Of a DNA stretch of 64,000 bases, positions 9,550-16,982 are shown in pieces. This DNA comes from Roseburia hominis. GTDB lineage: Bacteria > Bacillota > Clostridia > Lachnospirales > Lachnospiraceae. The translations under genes were made by a program, and so were the position numbers. Position 1 is the stretch's first letter, and each line of letters begins with the position of its first letter. The stretch lies in NCBI GenBank assembly GCA_040702975.1, contig CP159990.1, positions 1,178,001 through 1,242,000 on the forward strand. Reading direction: 5' to 3'. The notes under the pieces were generated by a model. It was not told where the DNA came from. It was given only the letters and a program-made list of their open reading frames with translations, and made no database searches.

Positions 9550-10458
9550 ATGTTGAGGTGGTCATTGGCCGTGATCGTTATATTGGTCCTGGTGATTCTT
9601 ATATTGCTCGGGAAAATATATCTGATGAGGAAATCGGCAGAGGAGATTGAAGAAGCTTTTGCAGACAGGCTGATGACCGATACCAACACTTTGATTGATA
9701 TTTCCGGCAGCGATAAATATATGAGGAAGCTGGCGTCGGCAATCAATGTGGAACTCCGAAGGCTGCGAAGAGAGCGCCAGCGTTTTCAGCAGGGAGATGG
9801 GGAATTGAAAAATGCAGTCACGAATATTTCGCATGATCTGCGAACTCCCCTGACGGCAATCTGCGGGTATCTGGATATGCTTGAGCAGGAAGAAAAATCA
9901 GAGGAAGCGTCCCGGTACGTTTCGATTATCCGGAACCGGACGGAGGCGCTTACGCAGCTTACGGAGGAACTGTTCCGCTATTCGGTGGTCACCTCGACGC
10001 AGGAGGACACGATCAGGGAACCGGTCATCTTAAATGAGGTTCTGGAGGAGAGTGTGGCCGTGTTCTATGCGGCCTTAAAAGAGCGGGAAATCACGCCGAA
10101 TATCTGTCTTCCCGATGCGAAGGTGGTGCGGGAGCTTGACCGGTCTGCCCTGGCGCGCGTGTTCGCCAATCTCATAAATAATGCAATGAAGTACAGTGAT
10201 GGAGATTTGGATATCATTTTGTCGGAAAATGGAGAGATTACGTTTTCCAACATGGCTTTAGGGCTGAATGAGGTTCAGGTGGGCAGGCTGTTCGACCGGT
10301 TTTATACGGTGGAGGCGGCCAGAAAATCGACGGGACTGGGGCTTGCGATTGCACGGACTTTGGTGGAACAGATGGAGGGAACGATTGTTGCGGGATATGA
10401 GGAGGGGAGACTTCGCATCTGTGTACGGTTTCCGGAGAAGACTCAGGGAAAGCGGTAA
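9550..10458 (+). CDS. Sensor histidine kinase, small single-helix type
   Basis: A 302-residue kinase with one N-terminal membrane helix (about 4-24), no large sensor domain, an H-box NISHDLRTPL (His about 97) and an ATPase domain with N-box LINNAMKYS, G1/F-box FDRFYTVE and G2 box STGLGLAIA. Kinases of this shape usually sense through an adjacent ABC transporter and not through their own sensor domain. GAGGAGG precedes the ATG. It probably phosphorylates the regulator encoded at 6992-7666. Confidence 0.9.
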   Translation: MLRWSLAVIVILVLVILILLGKIYLMRKSAEEIEEAFADRLMTDTNTLIDISGSDKYMRKLASAINVELRRLRRERQRFQQGDGELKNAVTNISHDLRTPLTAICGYLDMLEQEEKSEEASRYVSIIRNRTEALTQLTEELFRYSVVTSTQEDTIREPVILNEVLEESVAVFYAALKEREITPNICLPDAKVVRELDRSALARVFANLINNAMKYSDGDLDIILSENGEITFSNMALGLNEVQVGRLFDRFYTVEAARKSTGLGLAIARTLVEQMEGTIVAGYEEGRLRICVRFPEKTQGKR

Positions 10459-10490
10459 ATGACGAGCAGGTTACTTGATAAAAAGGAGAA

Positions 10491-10536
10491 AAGCTGTACT
10501 GCCGGAGGGAAATACTAATGGCAGTACAGCTTTTTT
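10491..10536 (+). terminator. Intrinsic terminator after the kinase gene
   Basis: A 13-bp stem (10491-10503 pairing with 10520-10532) with a T-run at 10531-10536. It closes the + strand operon; its A-rich 5' flank may also help stop minus-strand transcription from ridA. Confidence 0.9.
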
Positions 10537-10576
10537 ATATATTAAATATGATGAAGGGGGGTTGTATATCTAAAGA

Positions 10577-10954
10577 TTATTTTAAGGAAGCAATAAACTC
10601 AACTTCGCATAACACATTCTTCGGAAGCTGTTTTACAGCTACGCAGGAACGTGCCGGGTTTCCTGTGAAATATTTGGCATAGATCTCGTTAAATTTCGCG
10701 AAATCTCCCATATCAGCGAGGAAACAGGTTGTTTTAATAACATCGGTAAATGCGATGCCCTGATCAGCAAGGACTGCAGAGATGTTCTTCATTACCTGCT
10801 CAGCCTGCTCTTCGATCGTTGTTCCGACAACTTCGCCACTTACTGCATCTAACGGAATCTGTCCGGAAGAGAAGAGGAAGTCGCCAACTACTATTGCCTG
10901 TGAGTAAGGTCCGATTGCTGCCGGAGCCTTGTCTGTGCTAACTACTTTTAACAT
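10577..10954 (-). CDS. ridA: RidA family reactive intermediate deaminase
   Basis: A 125-residue RidA/YjgF/UK114 protein: IGPYSQA near residue 15, GQIPLD (32-37), and PARSCVAVKQLPKN carrying the conserved substrate-binding Arg (about 104). RidA hydrolyses 2-aminoacrylate and other enamines/imines to ketoacids. It lies 31 bp downstream of dpaL on the same strand, which is chemically sensible because diaminopropionate ammonia-lyase releases 2-aminoacrylate. AAAGGAG precedes the ATG. Confidence 0.95.
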   Translation of the reverse strand: MLKVVSTDKAPAAIGPYSQAIVVGDFLFSSGQIPLDAVSGEVVGTTIEEQAEQVMKNISAVLADQGIAFTDVIKTTCFLADMGDFAKFNEIYAKYFTGNPARSCVAVKQLPKNVLCEVEFIASLK

Positions 10955-10985
10955 AATGATTCTCCTTTTCGTATGTATTTATGGT

Positions 10986-12194
10986 TTATAATGAATCTTT
11001 GCCATCCCAAACGATGGATTTGTAACGTCCCGGGTCAGTGTCGCCCTCTGTAGAGAATAACAGTACCTGGGAATTTTCATCTAACTTCAGTGCTTCTCTT
11101 AATTCTTTGTAATCGTCATTGGTCATCAGGTTGTAGAGAAGTCCCATTGTTACAGCTCCGGATTCGCCTGCCGTAACCGGAGTGTCGCCTTTGATCGGTG
11201 CTGCAAGTACACGCATTCCTTTTGCTGTTACCCAGTCAGGACAGGATACGAAGGTATCTACGTGATTGCGTAAGATATCCCAGGAGATAGTACTCGGCTC
11301 GCCGCATGCAAGACCGTTCATCAGTGTGAGCATATCGCCGTCTACAGTACGGATCTCGCCGTCTCCGGCAGAAGCGCTCTTATAGAGACATGCAGCGACA
11401 GAGGACTCTACGATAACAACGGTCGGCTCATTTCCGGCGTAACGGTTTGCGAAATATCCCTGCACTGCTCCGGCAAGAGAACCTACGCCGGCCTGGATGA
11501 AGATGTGTGTCGGTCTTTCGCAGCCATACTCGCCTAACTGCTCGTCAGCTTCATAAGCCATGGTTCCGTAACCCTGCATAATCCAGGTCGGAATCTCCTC
11601 ATAGCCATCCCATGCAGTATCCTGAACGATAACGCCATTTGGCGTCGCATCTGCTTCCGCAGCAGCCTTACGTACACAGTCATCGTAGTTCAGATCCTCG
11701 ATAGTTGCTTTCGCATTCTCTCTTAAAACGTGATCCAGACGAGTCTGTGTCGTTCCGATCGGCATATAGATTACACAGTTCTGTTTTAATCTGTTTGCTG
11801 CCCATGCAACTCCGCGTCCATGGTTGCCGTCTGTTGCTGTAAAGAATGTTACCGGTCCTAATTCCTCTCTCAGTTTCTCTGAGGTCAGGACGGCATAAGG
11901 AAGTTCGCTTACGTCCTTGTCCAATTTGCTGGCAATGTACTTGGCAATGGCATAAGAGCCGCCCAGTACCTTGAAGGCGTTCAGCTCAAAACGATAAGAT
12001 TCGTCCTTGATGAAGACGTTCTTAAGGCCAAGATGAGCCGCCATCTTATCCAGCTTCACAAGAGGTGTCCGGCAGTACTGCGGAAAACTCTCGTGGAAGG
12101 CGCGTACTTTTTTGGACTCTTCCGGGGAAAGATAACGAAGATTCTTGTCTTCTGTTTTCGGAAGCGTGTTTTTGACCCATTTGATCTGTTCCAT
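10986..12194 (-). CDS. dpaL: Diaminopropionate ammonia-lyase (YgeX)
   Basis: A 402-residue PLP enzyme of fold type II that converts 2,3-diaminopropionate to pyruvate and two ammonia. Family features are RFELNAFKVLGGSYA, with the PLP-binding Lys (about 77), the glycine loop in TDGNHGRGVAWAA, and GLACGEPS near residue 297. ATG 12194 has GGAG upstream and gives the usual MEQIKWVKN start; the longer open frame to 12353 covers the attenuator and promoter and is not coding. ygeX is one of the core genes of published anaerobic purine degradation clusters. The gene is divergent from yqeB and preceded by the cluster-specific hairpin. Confidence 0.95.
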   Translation of the reverse strand: MEQIKWVKNTLPKTEDKNLRYLSPEESKKVRAFHESFPQYCRTPLVKLDKMAAHLGLKNVFIKDESYRFELNAFKVLGGSYAIAKYIASKLDKDVSELPYAVLTSEKLREELGPVTFFTATDGNHGRGVAWAANRLKQNCVIYMPIGTTQTRLDHVLRENAKATIEDLNYDDCVRKAAAEADATPNGVIVQDTAWDGYEEIPTWIMQGYGTMAYEADEQLGEYGCERPTHIFIQAGVGSLAGAVQGYFANRYAGNEPTVVIVESSVAACLYKSASAGDGEIRTVDGDMLTLMNGLACGEPSTISWDILRNHVDTFVSCPDWVTAKGMRVLAAPIKGDTPVTAGESGAVTMGLLYNLMTNDDYKELREALKLDENSQVLLFSTEGDTDPGRYKSIVWDGKDSL

Positions 12195-12226
12195 GTCAAT
12201 TTCTCCTCTCAAATATAAGTGTGTCG

Positions 12227-12274
12227 AAAAAAATAAGAGTTTATCGGCCTTTCGCAAAAGGTCGACAAACTCTT
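12227..12274 (-). promoter_or_regulatory. Attenuator hairpin of the purine cluster, dpaL leader
   Basis: On the minus strand an 18-bp, almost continuous stem (12274-12257 against 12252-12235, with one A-C mismatch) carries the 5' arm AAGAGTTTGTCGACCTTT and is followed by a run of seven Us (12233-12227). It has the form of an intrinsic terminator, but the 5' arm sequence is shared with the leaders of yqeB and ssnA, which suggests regulation by a common ligand or protein. It lies 33 bp before the dpaL start. Confidence 0.75.
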
Positions 12275-12284
12275 GTCTATCTAT

Positions 12285-12353
12285 AGAGTACATGGAAAAA
12301 TTGAATTTGTCAATACAAAATATGTTGACAAATGGAAAAAATTTTTGTACCAT
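12285..12353. promoter_or_regulatory. Divergent promoters of dpaL and yqeB with shared inverted repeat
   Basis: TTTGTCAA (12307-12314) and TTGACAAA (12325-12332) form an 8-bp inverted repeat. Each half supplies a perfect -35 TTGACA: leftward at 12313-12308 with -10 TACTCT at 12290-12285, and rightward at 12325-12330 with -10 TACCAT at 12348-12353, both at 17-bp spacing. The start sites are back to back, so a protein bound to the palindrome could control both. The rightward half was copied by the IS event to 14530-14558. Confidence 0.65.
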
Positions 12354-12507
12354 TAATCCAGAAGCTAGAAAACCGAAGTGAGAAGTTTGGCAACCTTTTA
12401 AGAAAGGCTGTCAGACTTTTTTGCTTTTATACGGAAAGAGAGTGGTATGAGATGCGCGTATTGATTAAAGGAGCAGGAGACCTGGCTACAGGAATTGCAT
12501 GTAGGCT
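12303..12507. repeat. Left copy of 205-bp direct repeat flanking the IS element
   Basis: Identical at every base to 14508-14712 (offset 2205). It contains the yqeB promoter, leader hairpin and first 17 codons. It is interpreted as a very long target-site duplication made by the IS1634-type element; perfect identity suggests recent insertion. One base at the boundary is ambiguous. Confidence 0.93.
12383..12422 (+). promoter_or_regulatory. Attenuator hairpin, orphaned copy in left direct repeat
   Basis: Same hairpin as at 14588-14627, with 5' arm AAGTTTGGCAACCTTT, paired with 12403-12418 and followed by a U-tract. It now precedes only a truncated yqeB fragment and the IS. Confidence 0.7.
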
Positions 12508-12529
12508 CGGGAGTTTGACAGTTAAATAA
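12452..12529 (+). pseudogene. Truncated 5' fragment of yqeB created by IS insertion
   Basis: The first 18-19 codons of yqeB (MRVLIKGAGDLATGIACR) run into the IS left end and stop at 12527-12529. The promoter and leader upstream are intact, so a short peptide might still be made. It is a by-product of the target duplication; the full gene lies at 14657-15553. Confidence 0.85.
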
Positions 12530-12543
12530 TGGAAAAAGTACTT

Positions 12544-12572
12544 GCAGGCCCCATAAAGCCTGTATTTTTTTG
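12544..12572 (+). terminator. Terminator inside IS left end
   Basis: GCAGGC (12544-12549) pairs with GCCTGT (12558-12563), followed by a T-rich run. It would stop readthrough from the yqeB promoter copy into the transposase gene, a common IS self-limiting device. Confidence 0.7.
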
Positions 12573-12644
12573 TCAAATCTTATTCGTTTTGTTGTGGCTA
12601 TTTGTAGCTATATGTGGTATAATAAGGATTAGGAGGTGTTTGCC

Positions 12645-14420
12645 ATGAAACTTACAGTAAGCAAATCGAAAAATTCTGCATCCTTTTATGTACAGAAAAC
12701 AATCCGAAAACCAGATGGCCGTGTGACCACTGTCACAGTTGAAAAACTTGGCAACCTGACAGAAGTCACCGCAAAAGCCGGTGGTAAGGATCCCTATGTA
12801 TGGGCACAGGAGTATGTCAATGAATTAAATCGCAAAGAGTATGATGAGAACAAAGAAATCCTTATCAGCTATTCTCCTTCAAAGCTCCTGAAGAAAAATG
12901 AACAGAAGCTTTTTAACTGCGGTTATCTCTTCCTGCAGAACATTTATTATAGTTTGGGGCTGGACAAAATATGCAGGGATATTTCCTCCCGTCATTCTTT
13001 TGCTTATGATTTGAATGATGTCCTTTCGAAGCTTATTTATACAAGAATTCTTTATCCATCTTCAAAACTGTCCTCCAACAGACAGGCCACGAAATTTATT
13101 GAGCAGCCCACATTCGAACTGCATGACATCTACAGGACCCTTTCTGTCCTTTCGGAAGAAAATGATCTTATACAGGCACAGCTTTATAAAAACAGCCAGA
13201 AGGTCTGCGAACGCAGGAAAGATGTCCTTTATTATGACTGTACGAATTACTTCTTTGAGATTGAAGAGGCAGATGATCTGCGCCGCTATGGAAAATCCAA
13301 ACAGCACCAGCCCCTCCCTATCGTTGGTATGGGACTGTTCATGGATCACGACGGCATTCCGCTGGCCTTCGATATTTATCCCGGAAACAAAAATGAACAG
13401 CCCACTTTGAAACCACTGGAGCAAAAAGTACTCCGCGATTACGGACTTGACCAGATCATCGTCTGTACAGATGCAGGGCTTTCTTCCAAGACAAACCGGA
13501 AGTTCAATGACAGAAAGATTAATGGTGTACAGCTCCGTAGTTTTATTACCATACAATCCATAAAACAGCTGCCTGACTATCTCAAGGATTTTGCACTTGA
13601 TCCAGACGGATGGCACCTGCCAGGTTCTGATGAAACCTTTAATCTCAACGAGATCGATGAAGCAAAGAATTATAAAAACATTTTTTATAAGGATCGCTGG
13701 ATCAAAGAGGACCTCTCCCAACGGAAGATCAAAAAAGGAGCCCAGCCATTAGAACAACATCTGGTCGTTTCTTTTTCTCCAAAATATAAAGCTTATCAGA
13801 GGAAGATCCGGAACGGGCAGGTCGAGCGTGCACAGCAGCTTATTAATGATGGGAAGTATAAACAGCGTCCCAAGAACCAGAATGACCCGCACAGATTTAT
13901 CTCCAGAGAGAAAGCAACCAAAGATGGAGAAGTCTGCTCAGAAGAGATCGTGTATCTTAATACAGATGCAATCCGGGAAGAAGAACGTTATGATGGTTTC
14001 TATGCTGTATGCACGAACCTGGATGATATGAGTGTAGAAGAGATCGTAAGAATCAACAAGAAGCGCTGGGAGATTGAAGAATGTTTCCGGGTCATGAAAA
14101 CGGAATTCAGGGCCCGCCCCGTATACCTTCAGACAGAAGACCATATCCGTGCCCATTTCATCACTTGTTTTATAGCACTTGTTATCTACAGGATTCTGGA
14201 AAAGGAACTCAAAGAAGCCTATACATGTGAGGAAATCATAGATACTTTAAAGAACATGATGATGGCCCGCCCCGGTGAGAAACTGGGGTACACACCCGTT
14301 TATACAAGGACGGATCTGACGGACAGACTACACGAAACAGCCGGATTCCGTACCGATTATCAAATCATAACTGATGTAAATATGAGGAAAATAATACGAG
14401 CCTCAAAGAAGAAAAAGTAA
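12645..14420 (+). CDS. IS1634-family transposase (DDE type)
   Basis: A 591-residue transposase. The DDE residues appear as Asp in YYDCTNYFFE (about residue 197), Asp in VCTDAGLSS (about 278) and Glu in KRWEIEECFRVMKTEF (about 485). A YREK-like segment is not obvious, but the overall layout, with GMGLFMDHDGIPLAFDIYPG between the first two acids, is typical of the IS1634 branch of IS4-like elements. ATG 12645 has AGGAGG upstream. The frame is intact, so the element could be active. Confidence 0.93.
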   Translation: MKLTVSKSKNSASFYVQKTIRKPDGRVTTVTVEKLGNLTEVTAKAGGKDPYVWAQEYVNELNRKEYDENKEILISYSPSKLLKKNEQKLFNCGYLFLQNIYYSLGLDKICRDISSRHSFAYDLNDVLSKLIYTRILYPSSKLSSNRQATKFIEQPTFELHDIYRTLSVLSEENDLIQAQLYKNSQKVCERRKDVLYYDCTNYFFEIEEADDLRRYGKSKQHQPLPIVGMGLFMDHDGIPLAFDIYPGNKNEQPTLKPLEQKVLRDYGLDQIIVCTDAGLSSKTNRKFNDRKINGVQLRSFITIQSIKQLPDYLKDFALDPDGWHLPGSDETFNLNEIDEAKNYKNIFYKDRWIKEDLSQRKIKKGAQPLEQHLVVSFSPKYKAYQRKIRNGQVERAQQLINDGKYKQRPKNQNDPHRFISREKATKDGEVCSEEIVYLNTDAIREEERYDGFYAVCTNLDDMSVEEIVRINKKRWEIEECFRVMKTEFRARPVYLQTEDHIRAHFITCFIALVIYRILEKELKEAYTCEEIIDTLKNMMMARPGEKLGYTPVYTRTDLTDRLHETAGFRTDYQIITDVNMRKIIRASKKKK

Positions 14421-14446
14421 TAATATATAGCTACATTTTGAACAAC

Positions 14447-14494
14447 AAAAAAATCCGTAGAAAGCTTGATTTTACAGCAATCTACGGATTTTTA
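14447..14494. terminator. Bidirectional terminator inside IS right end
   Basis: AAATCCGTAGA (14451-14461) pairs with TCTACGGATTT (14481-14491). An A-run on the left and a T-run on the right mean it can terminate transcription in both directions. Confidence 0.85.
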
Positions 14495-14507
14495 CTGTCA
14501 AAGATGG

Positions 14508-14712
14508 GAATTTGTCAATACAAAATATGTTGACAAATGGAAAAAATTTTTGTACCATTAATCCAGAAGCTAGAAAACCGAAGTGAGAAGTTTGGCAACC
14601 TTTTAAGAAAGGCTGTCAGACTTTTTTGCTTTTATACGGAAAGAGAGTGGTATGAGATGCGCGTATTGATTAAAGGAGCAGGAGACCTGGCTACAGGAAT
14701 TGCATGTAGGCT
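14508..14712. repeat. Right copy of 205-bp direct repeat flanking the IS element
   Basis: Identical to 12303-12507. It supplies the downstream yqeB with its promoter (TTGACA 14530-14535, TACCAT 14553-14558), leader and start codon, so the insertion probably did not abolish expression. Confidence 0.93.
14588..14627 (+). promoter_or_regulatory. Attenuator hairpin of the purine cluster, yqeB leader
   Basis: The 5' arm AAGTTTGGCAACCTTT (14588-14603) pairs with 14608-14623 through Watson-Crick and G-U pairs, with a single A-C mismatch at the same stem position as in the dpaL and first ssnA hairpins. A U-tract follows to 14627. It lies 29 bp before the yqeB start. Confidence 0.75.
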
Positions 14713-15553
14713 GCATACGTGCGGTTTTCAGATTATCATGACGGAGATCAAGGTTCCGCTCACTGTCCGCAGGACAGTGGCATTTTCCAGGGCAGTCTAT
14801 GAAGAGACGGCGGTCGTGGAGGGAATTACAGGAAGACTTGCGCATGGACCGGAAGAGATTGAAGAGATACTTGGAAAGAGACAGATTGCGGTTATCGTTG
14901 ATCCGGATGTGAAATATATGGGGGCGTATCGCCCGGACGTTGTGGTGGATGCAATTCTTGCAAAACGGAATCTGGGTACGTCCATTTCGGATGCGGAGCT
15001 TGTGATTGGAGTCGGCCCGGGATTTACGGCAGGAGAGGACTGCCATCTGGTCGTGGAGACGAAGCGGGGACATTATCTTGGAAGAGTGATTCACGAGGGA
15101 AGTGCAATACCGAACACAGGGATTCCCGGTGAGATCGGCGGCTATTCGATCGAGCGTCTGGTCAAGGCGACCGGAGACGGCATGTTCACTCCGCTGGTGT
15201 CGATCGGAGACCTTGTAGAAAAGGGGCAGATCATCGCATACAGTGGGAACAGTCCGGTATACGCCCTGATGCCCGGTATGGTAAGAGGAATGCTTCAGCC
15301 GGGCGTGCATGTGACTACAGGGTTAAAGTGCGGCGATATCGATGCACGGTGCGTGAAGGAGCATTGCTATACGGTTTCCGACAAGGCGCGGGCAATCGGC
15401 GGCGGCGTGCTGGAAGCGATTCTTTTTCATCAGGCACAGGCAGAAAGCAAAAATATGTATAAAATGGTACGCGGAGAGCTGAAACAGGAAGAGATTTTTT
15501 ATAATATTATAAGCAGGTACGGGGGAATGAGCGCATGTGAATCGGCGCGGTAA
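14657..15553 (+). CDS. yqeB: EF2563-family selenium-dependent molybdenum hydroxylase system protein
   Basis: A 298-residue protein starting MRVLIKGAGDLATGIACRL, a Rossmann-like GxGxxAxG start typical of the YqeB/EF2563 family. This family is linked by genome context to selenium-dependent molybdenum hydroxylases and is thought to act in cofactor maturation; its biochemistry is not established. The ATG at 14657 is weakly preceded by an AAGAGAG site. Forty in-frame codons upstream would cover the attenuator and are unlikely to be translated. It begins inside the IS-generated repeat, and an XdhC-type gene follows 113 bp downstream. Confidence 0.85.
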   Translation: MRVLIKGAGDLATGIACRLHTCGFQIIMTEIKVPLTVRRTVAFSRAVYEETAVVEGITGRLAHGPEEIEEILGKRQIAVIVDPDVKYMGAYRPDVVVDAILAKRNLGTSISDAELVIGVGPGFTAGEDCHLVVETKRGHYLGRVIHEGSAIPNTGIPGEIGGYSIERLVKATGDGMFTPLVSIGDLVEKGQIIAYSGNSPVYALMPGMVRGMLQPGVHVTTGLKCGDIDARCVKEHCYTVSDKARAIGGGVLEAILFHQAQAESKNMYKMVRGELKQEEIFYNIISRYGGMSACESAR

Positions 15554-15666
15554 TCGCCGACGCAGGCAAAGTACAGGTAAATAAGCAAAAGAGGAAGCAG
15601 ACAGGGCGGATACGAACGGAAGGGTAACAGAAGAGGTATTTGAGTAAGAAGAAGGGAGTAAGCTAG

Positions 15667-16695
15667 ATGACCGATTTTTATCATATCGTAGAAGAGATGA
15701 ATCCGAATCGTCTTAATATGGCGCTGACGGTACTGGAGGGCGAGGCACTTGGACAGAAGGCGCTGGCAAGTGACGGAAGTTTGGTATGGGAATCTGTGCA
15801 GGGAGGATTCTTTTCCGAACACAGAGAAGAAATTGCGGCACTGACAGACAACTGCCTGAAGGAGTTTGAAGGAACCCGCGTGTTCTGTGAACTTTTGGGA
15901 AGCGAGAAGAAGCTGGTAATCTGCGGGGGCGGACATGTGTCCATTCCGGTGATCCAGATGGGCCGGATGACAGGCTTCCATGTGACTGTACTGGAGGATC
16001 GGCCGAAATTTGCGGACAATGCAAGACGTGCGGGAGCTAATGAAGTGATTTGCGAGTCCTTTGAAGAAGGACTTAAGAGGATAGAGGGCGATCTGGAAAC
16101 CTATTTTGTGATCGTGACAAGAGGACACCGCTATGATCAGGCATGCCTGGAAAGCATTGCGAAAAAGCAGCATGCCTATATTGGAATGATCGGAAGTAAG
16201 AAGAGGGTCGCTGTTGTGAAAGAGAGCGTACTGGAGCATGGCGCCAATCCGGATGTGATAGCAAAGGTCTATACGCCGATCGGACTTCGCATCGGGGCCG
16301 AGACTCCGGAAGAGATCGCGGTCGCAATCATGGCGGAAATCATTGAGGTCAAAAATAAATGCCGGCGCTCAGGCGGATACCCGAAGGAGATTCTAAAGGG
16401 GATCCTGAATGAAGAGACGGAAAAGGAACCGAAGATTCTTGCGACCATTGTCGCAAAGAAGGGTGCCGCGCCGCGCGGAACCGGGACCAAGATGCTGGTA
16501 TTGCCGGACGGGACCTGCATCGGAACAATCGGAGGCGGCTGTGTGGAGGCGGAGATTTTAAGACAGGCGCTTGTGATGATTCGGGAGGGCGAGAGAAGAC
16601 CCAGGTTATGCAATGTGGATCTTACCGGAAGATTTGCCGAAGAGGATGGGATGGTATGCGGCGGTATCATTGATGTTTTGCTGGAAATAGTGTAG
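15667..16695 (+). CDS. XdhC/CoxI family molybdenum hydroxylase maturation protein
   Basis: A 342-residue protein with two recognisable parts. An N-terminal/central Rossmann domain (about 80-215: LVICGGGHVSIPVIQMG, then FVIVTRGHRYDQACL and YIGMIGSKKR) matches the XdhC C-terminal domain. A C-terminal part (about 250-342: ATIVAKKGAAPRGTGTKML, GTIGGGCVEAEI) matches the XdhC/CoxI domain. The order is therefore swapped relative to classical XdhC. Members bind or sulfurate molybdenum cofactor for insertion into hydroxylases. GGGAG precedes the ATG. Its position between yqeB and the Xdh operon fits that role. Confidence 0.85.
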   Translation: MTDFYHIVEEMNPNRLNMALTVLEGEALGQKALASDGSLVWESVQGGFFSEHREEIAALTDNCLKEFEGTRVFCELLGSEKKLVICGGGHVSIPVIQMGRMTGFHVTVLEDRPKFADNARRAGANEVICESFEEGLKRIEGDLETYFVIVTRGHRYDQACLESIAKKQHAYIGMIGSKKRVAVVKESVLEHGANPDVIAKVYTPIGLRIGAETPEEIAVAIMAEIIEVKNKCRRSGGYPKEILKGILNEETEKEPKILATIVAKKGAAPRGTGTKMLVLPDGTCIGTIGGGCVEAEILRQALVMIREGERRPRLCNVDLTGRFAEEDGMVCGGIIDVLLEIV

Positions 16696-16750
16696 GATTG
16701 TTGGATTCAAGAATAGAATTATAATTTTTATACAAATTATAGAAAAAATC

Positions 16751-16778
16751 TTGACATAATATAGAAAAATGTTATAAT
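16751..16778 (+). promoter_or_regulatory. Strong promoter of the ssnA-xdh operon
   Basis: Consensus TTGACA (16751-16756) and TATAAT (16773-16778) at 16-bp spacing. Transcription would begin near 16785, giving a leader of about 200 nt that contains both tandem attenuator hairpins before ssnA. A consensus promoter followed by terminators is typical of attenuation control. Confidence 0.8.
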
Positions 16779-16815
16779 AATAACAACAGGAAACGAGAAA
16801 TAAGGAATGAACTTC

Positions 16816-16861
16816 AAAGGAGTTTGTCGACCTTTCACAAAGGCCGATGGCTCCTTTTTTT
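16816..16861 (+). promoter_or_regulatory. Attenuator hairpin 1 of the ssnA leader
   Basis: The 5' arm AAAGGAGTTTGTCGACCTTT (16816-16835) pairs back to 16839-16857 with one bulge and the conserved A-C mismatch, and is followed by a T-run to 16861. It is first in the tandem pair. Confidence 0.78.
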
Positions 16862-16900
16862 ACTCCACGGAAAGCCGAATATATAGCATCTTGAGGTATT

Positions 16901-16950
16901 AGCAGAGTTTGGCAACCTTCGAATAAAGGTTGTTGGGCTCTGCTTTTTTT
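16901..16950 (+). promoter_or_regulatory. Attenuator hairpin 2 of the ssnA leader
   Basis: A 19-bp uninterrupted stem (16901-16919 with 16926-16944), rich in conserved G-U pairs, ends in a run of seven Ts (16944-16950). The 5' arm AGAGTTTGGCAACCTT matches the family. It is second in the tandem pair, 33 bp before the ssnA start. Confidence 0.78.
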
Positions 16951-16982
16951 AGGAAATATTTTATCACAGGAGGGAAAGAAAG

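Larger units (their letters stand above)
12508..14507 (+). mobile_element. IS1634-type insertion sequence (about 2.0 kb)
   Basis: The 2000-bp segment between the direct repeats carries one transposase gene. TTTGACAGT occurs 6 bp from the left end (12514-12522), and its complement ACTGTCAAA lies at 14494-14502 near the right end, forming short imperfect terminal inverted repeats. Hairpin terminators lie inside both ends (12544-12572 and 14447-14494), insulating the transposase from outside transcription. IS1634-family elements are known for long, variable-length target duplications, which fits the 205-bp repeats here. Confidence 0.9.

Noticed and set aside
10986..12353. Longer dpaL start at 12353
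   Set aside because: The extra 53 codons span the attenuator hairpin and promoter; ATG 12194 has a good ribosome site and matches the family N-terminus.
12332..12529. A 65-codon frame starting MEKIFVPLIQK
   Set aside because: The first 40 codons cover the promoter -10 and attenuator, and the same extension appears in the duplicated copy; the true yqeB start is the later ATG.
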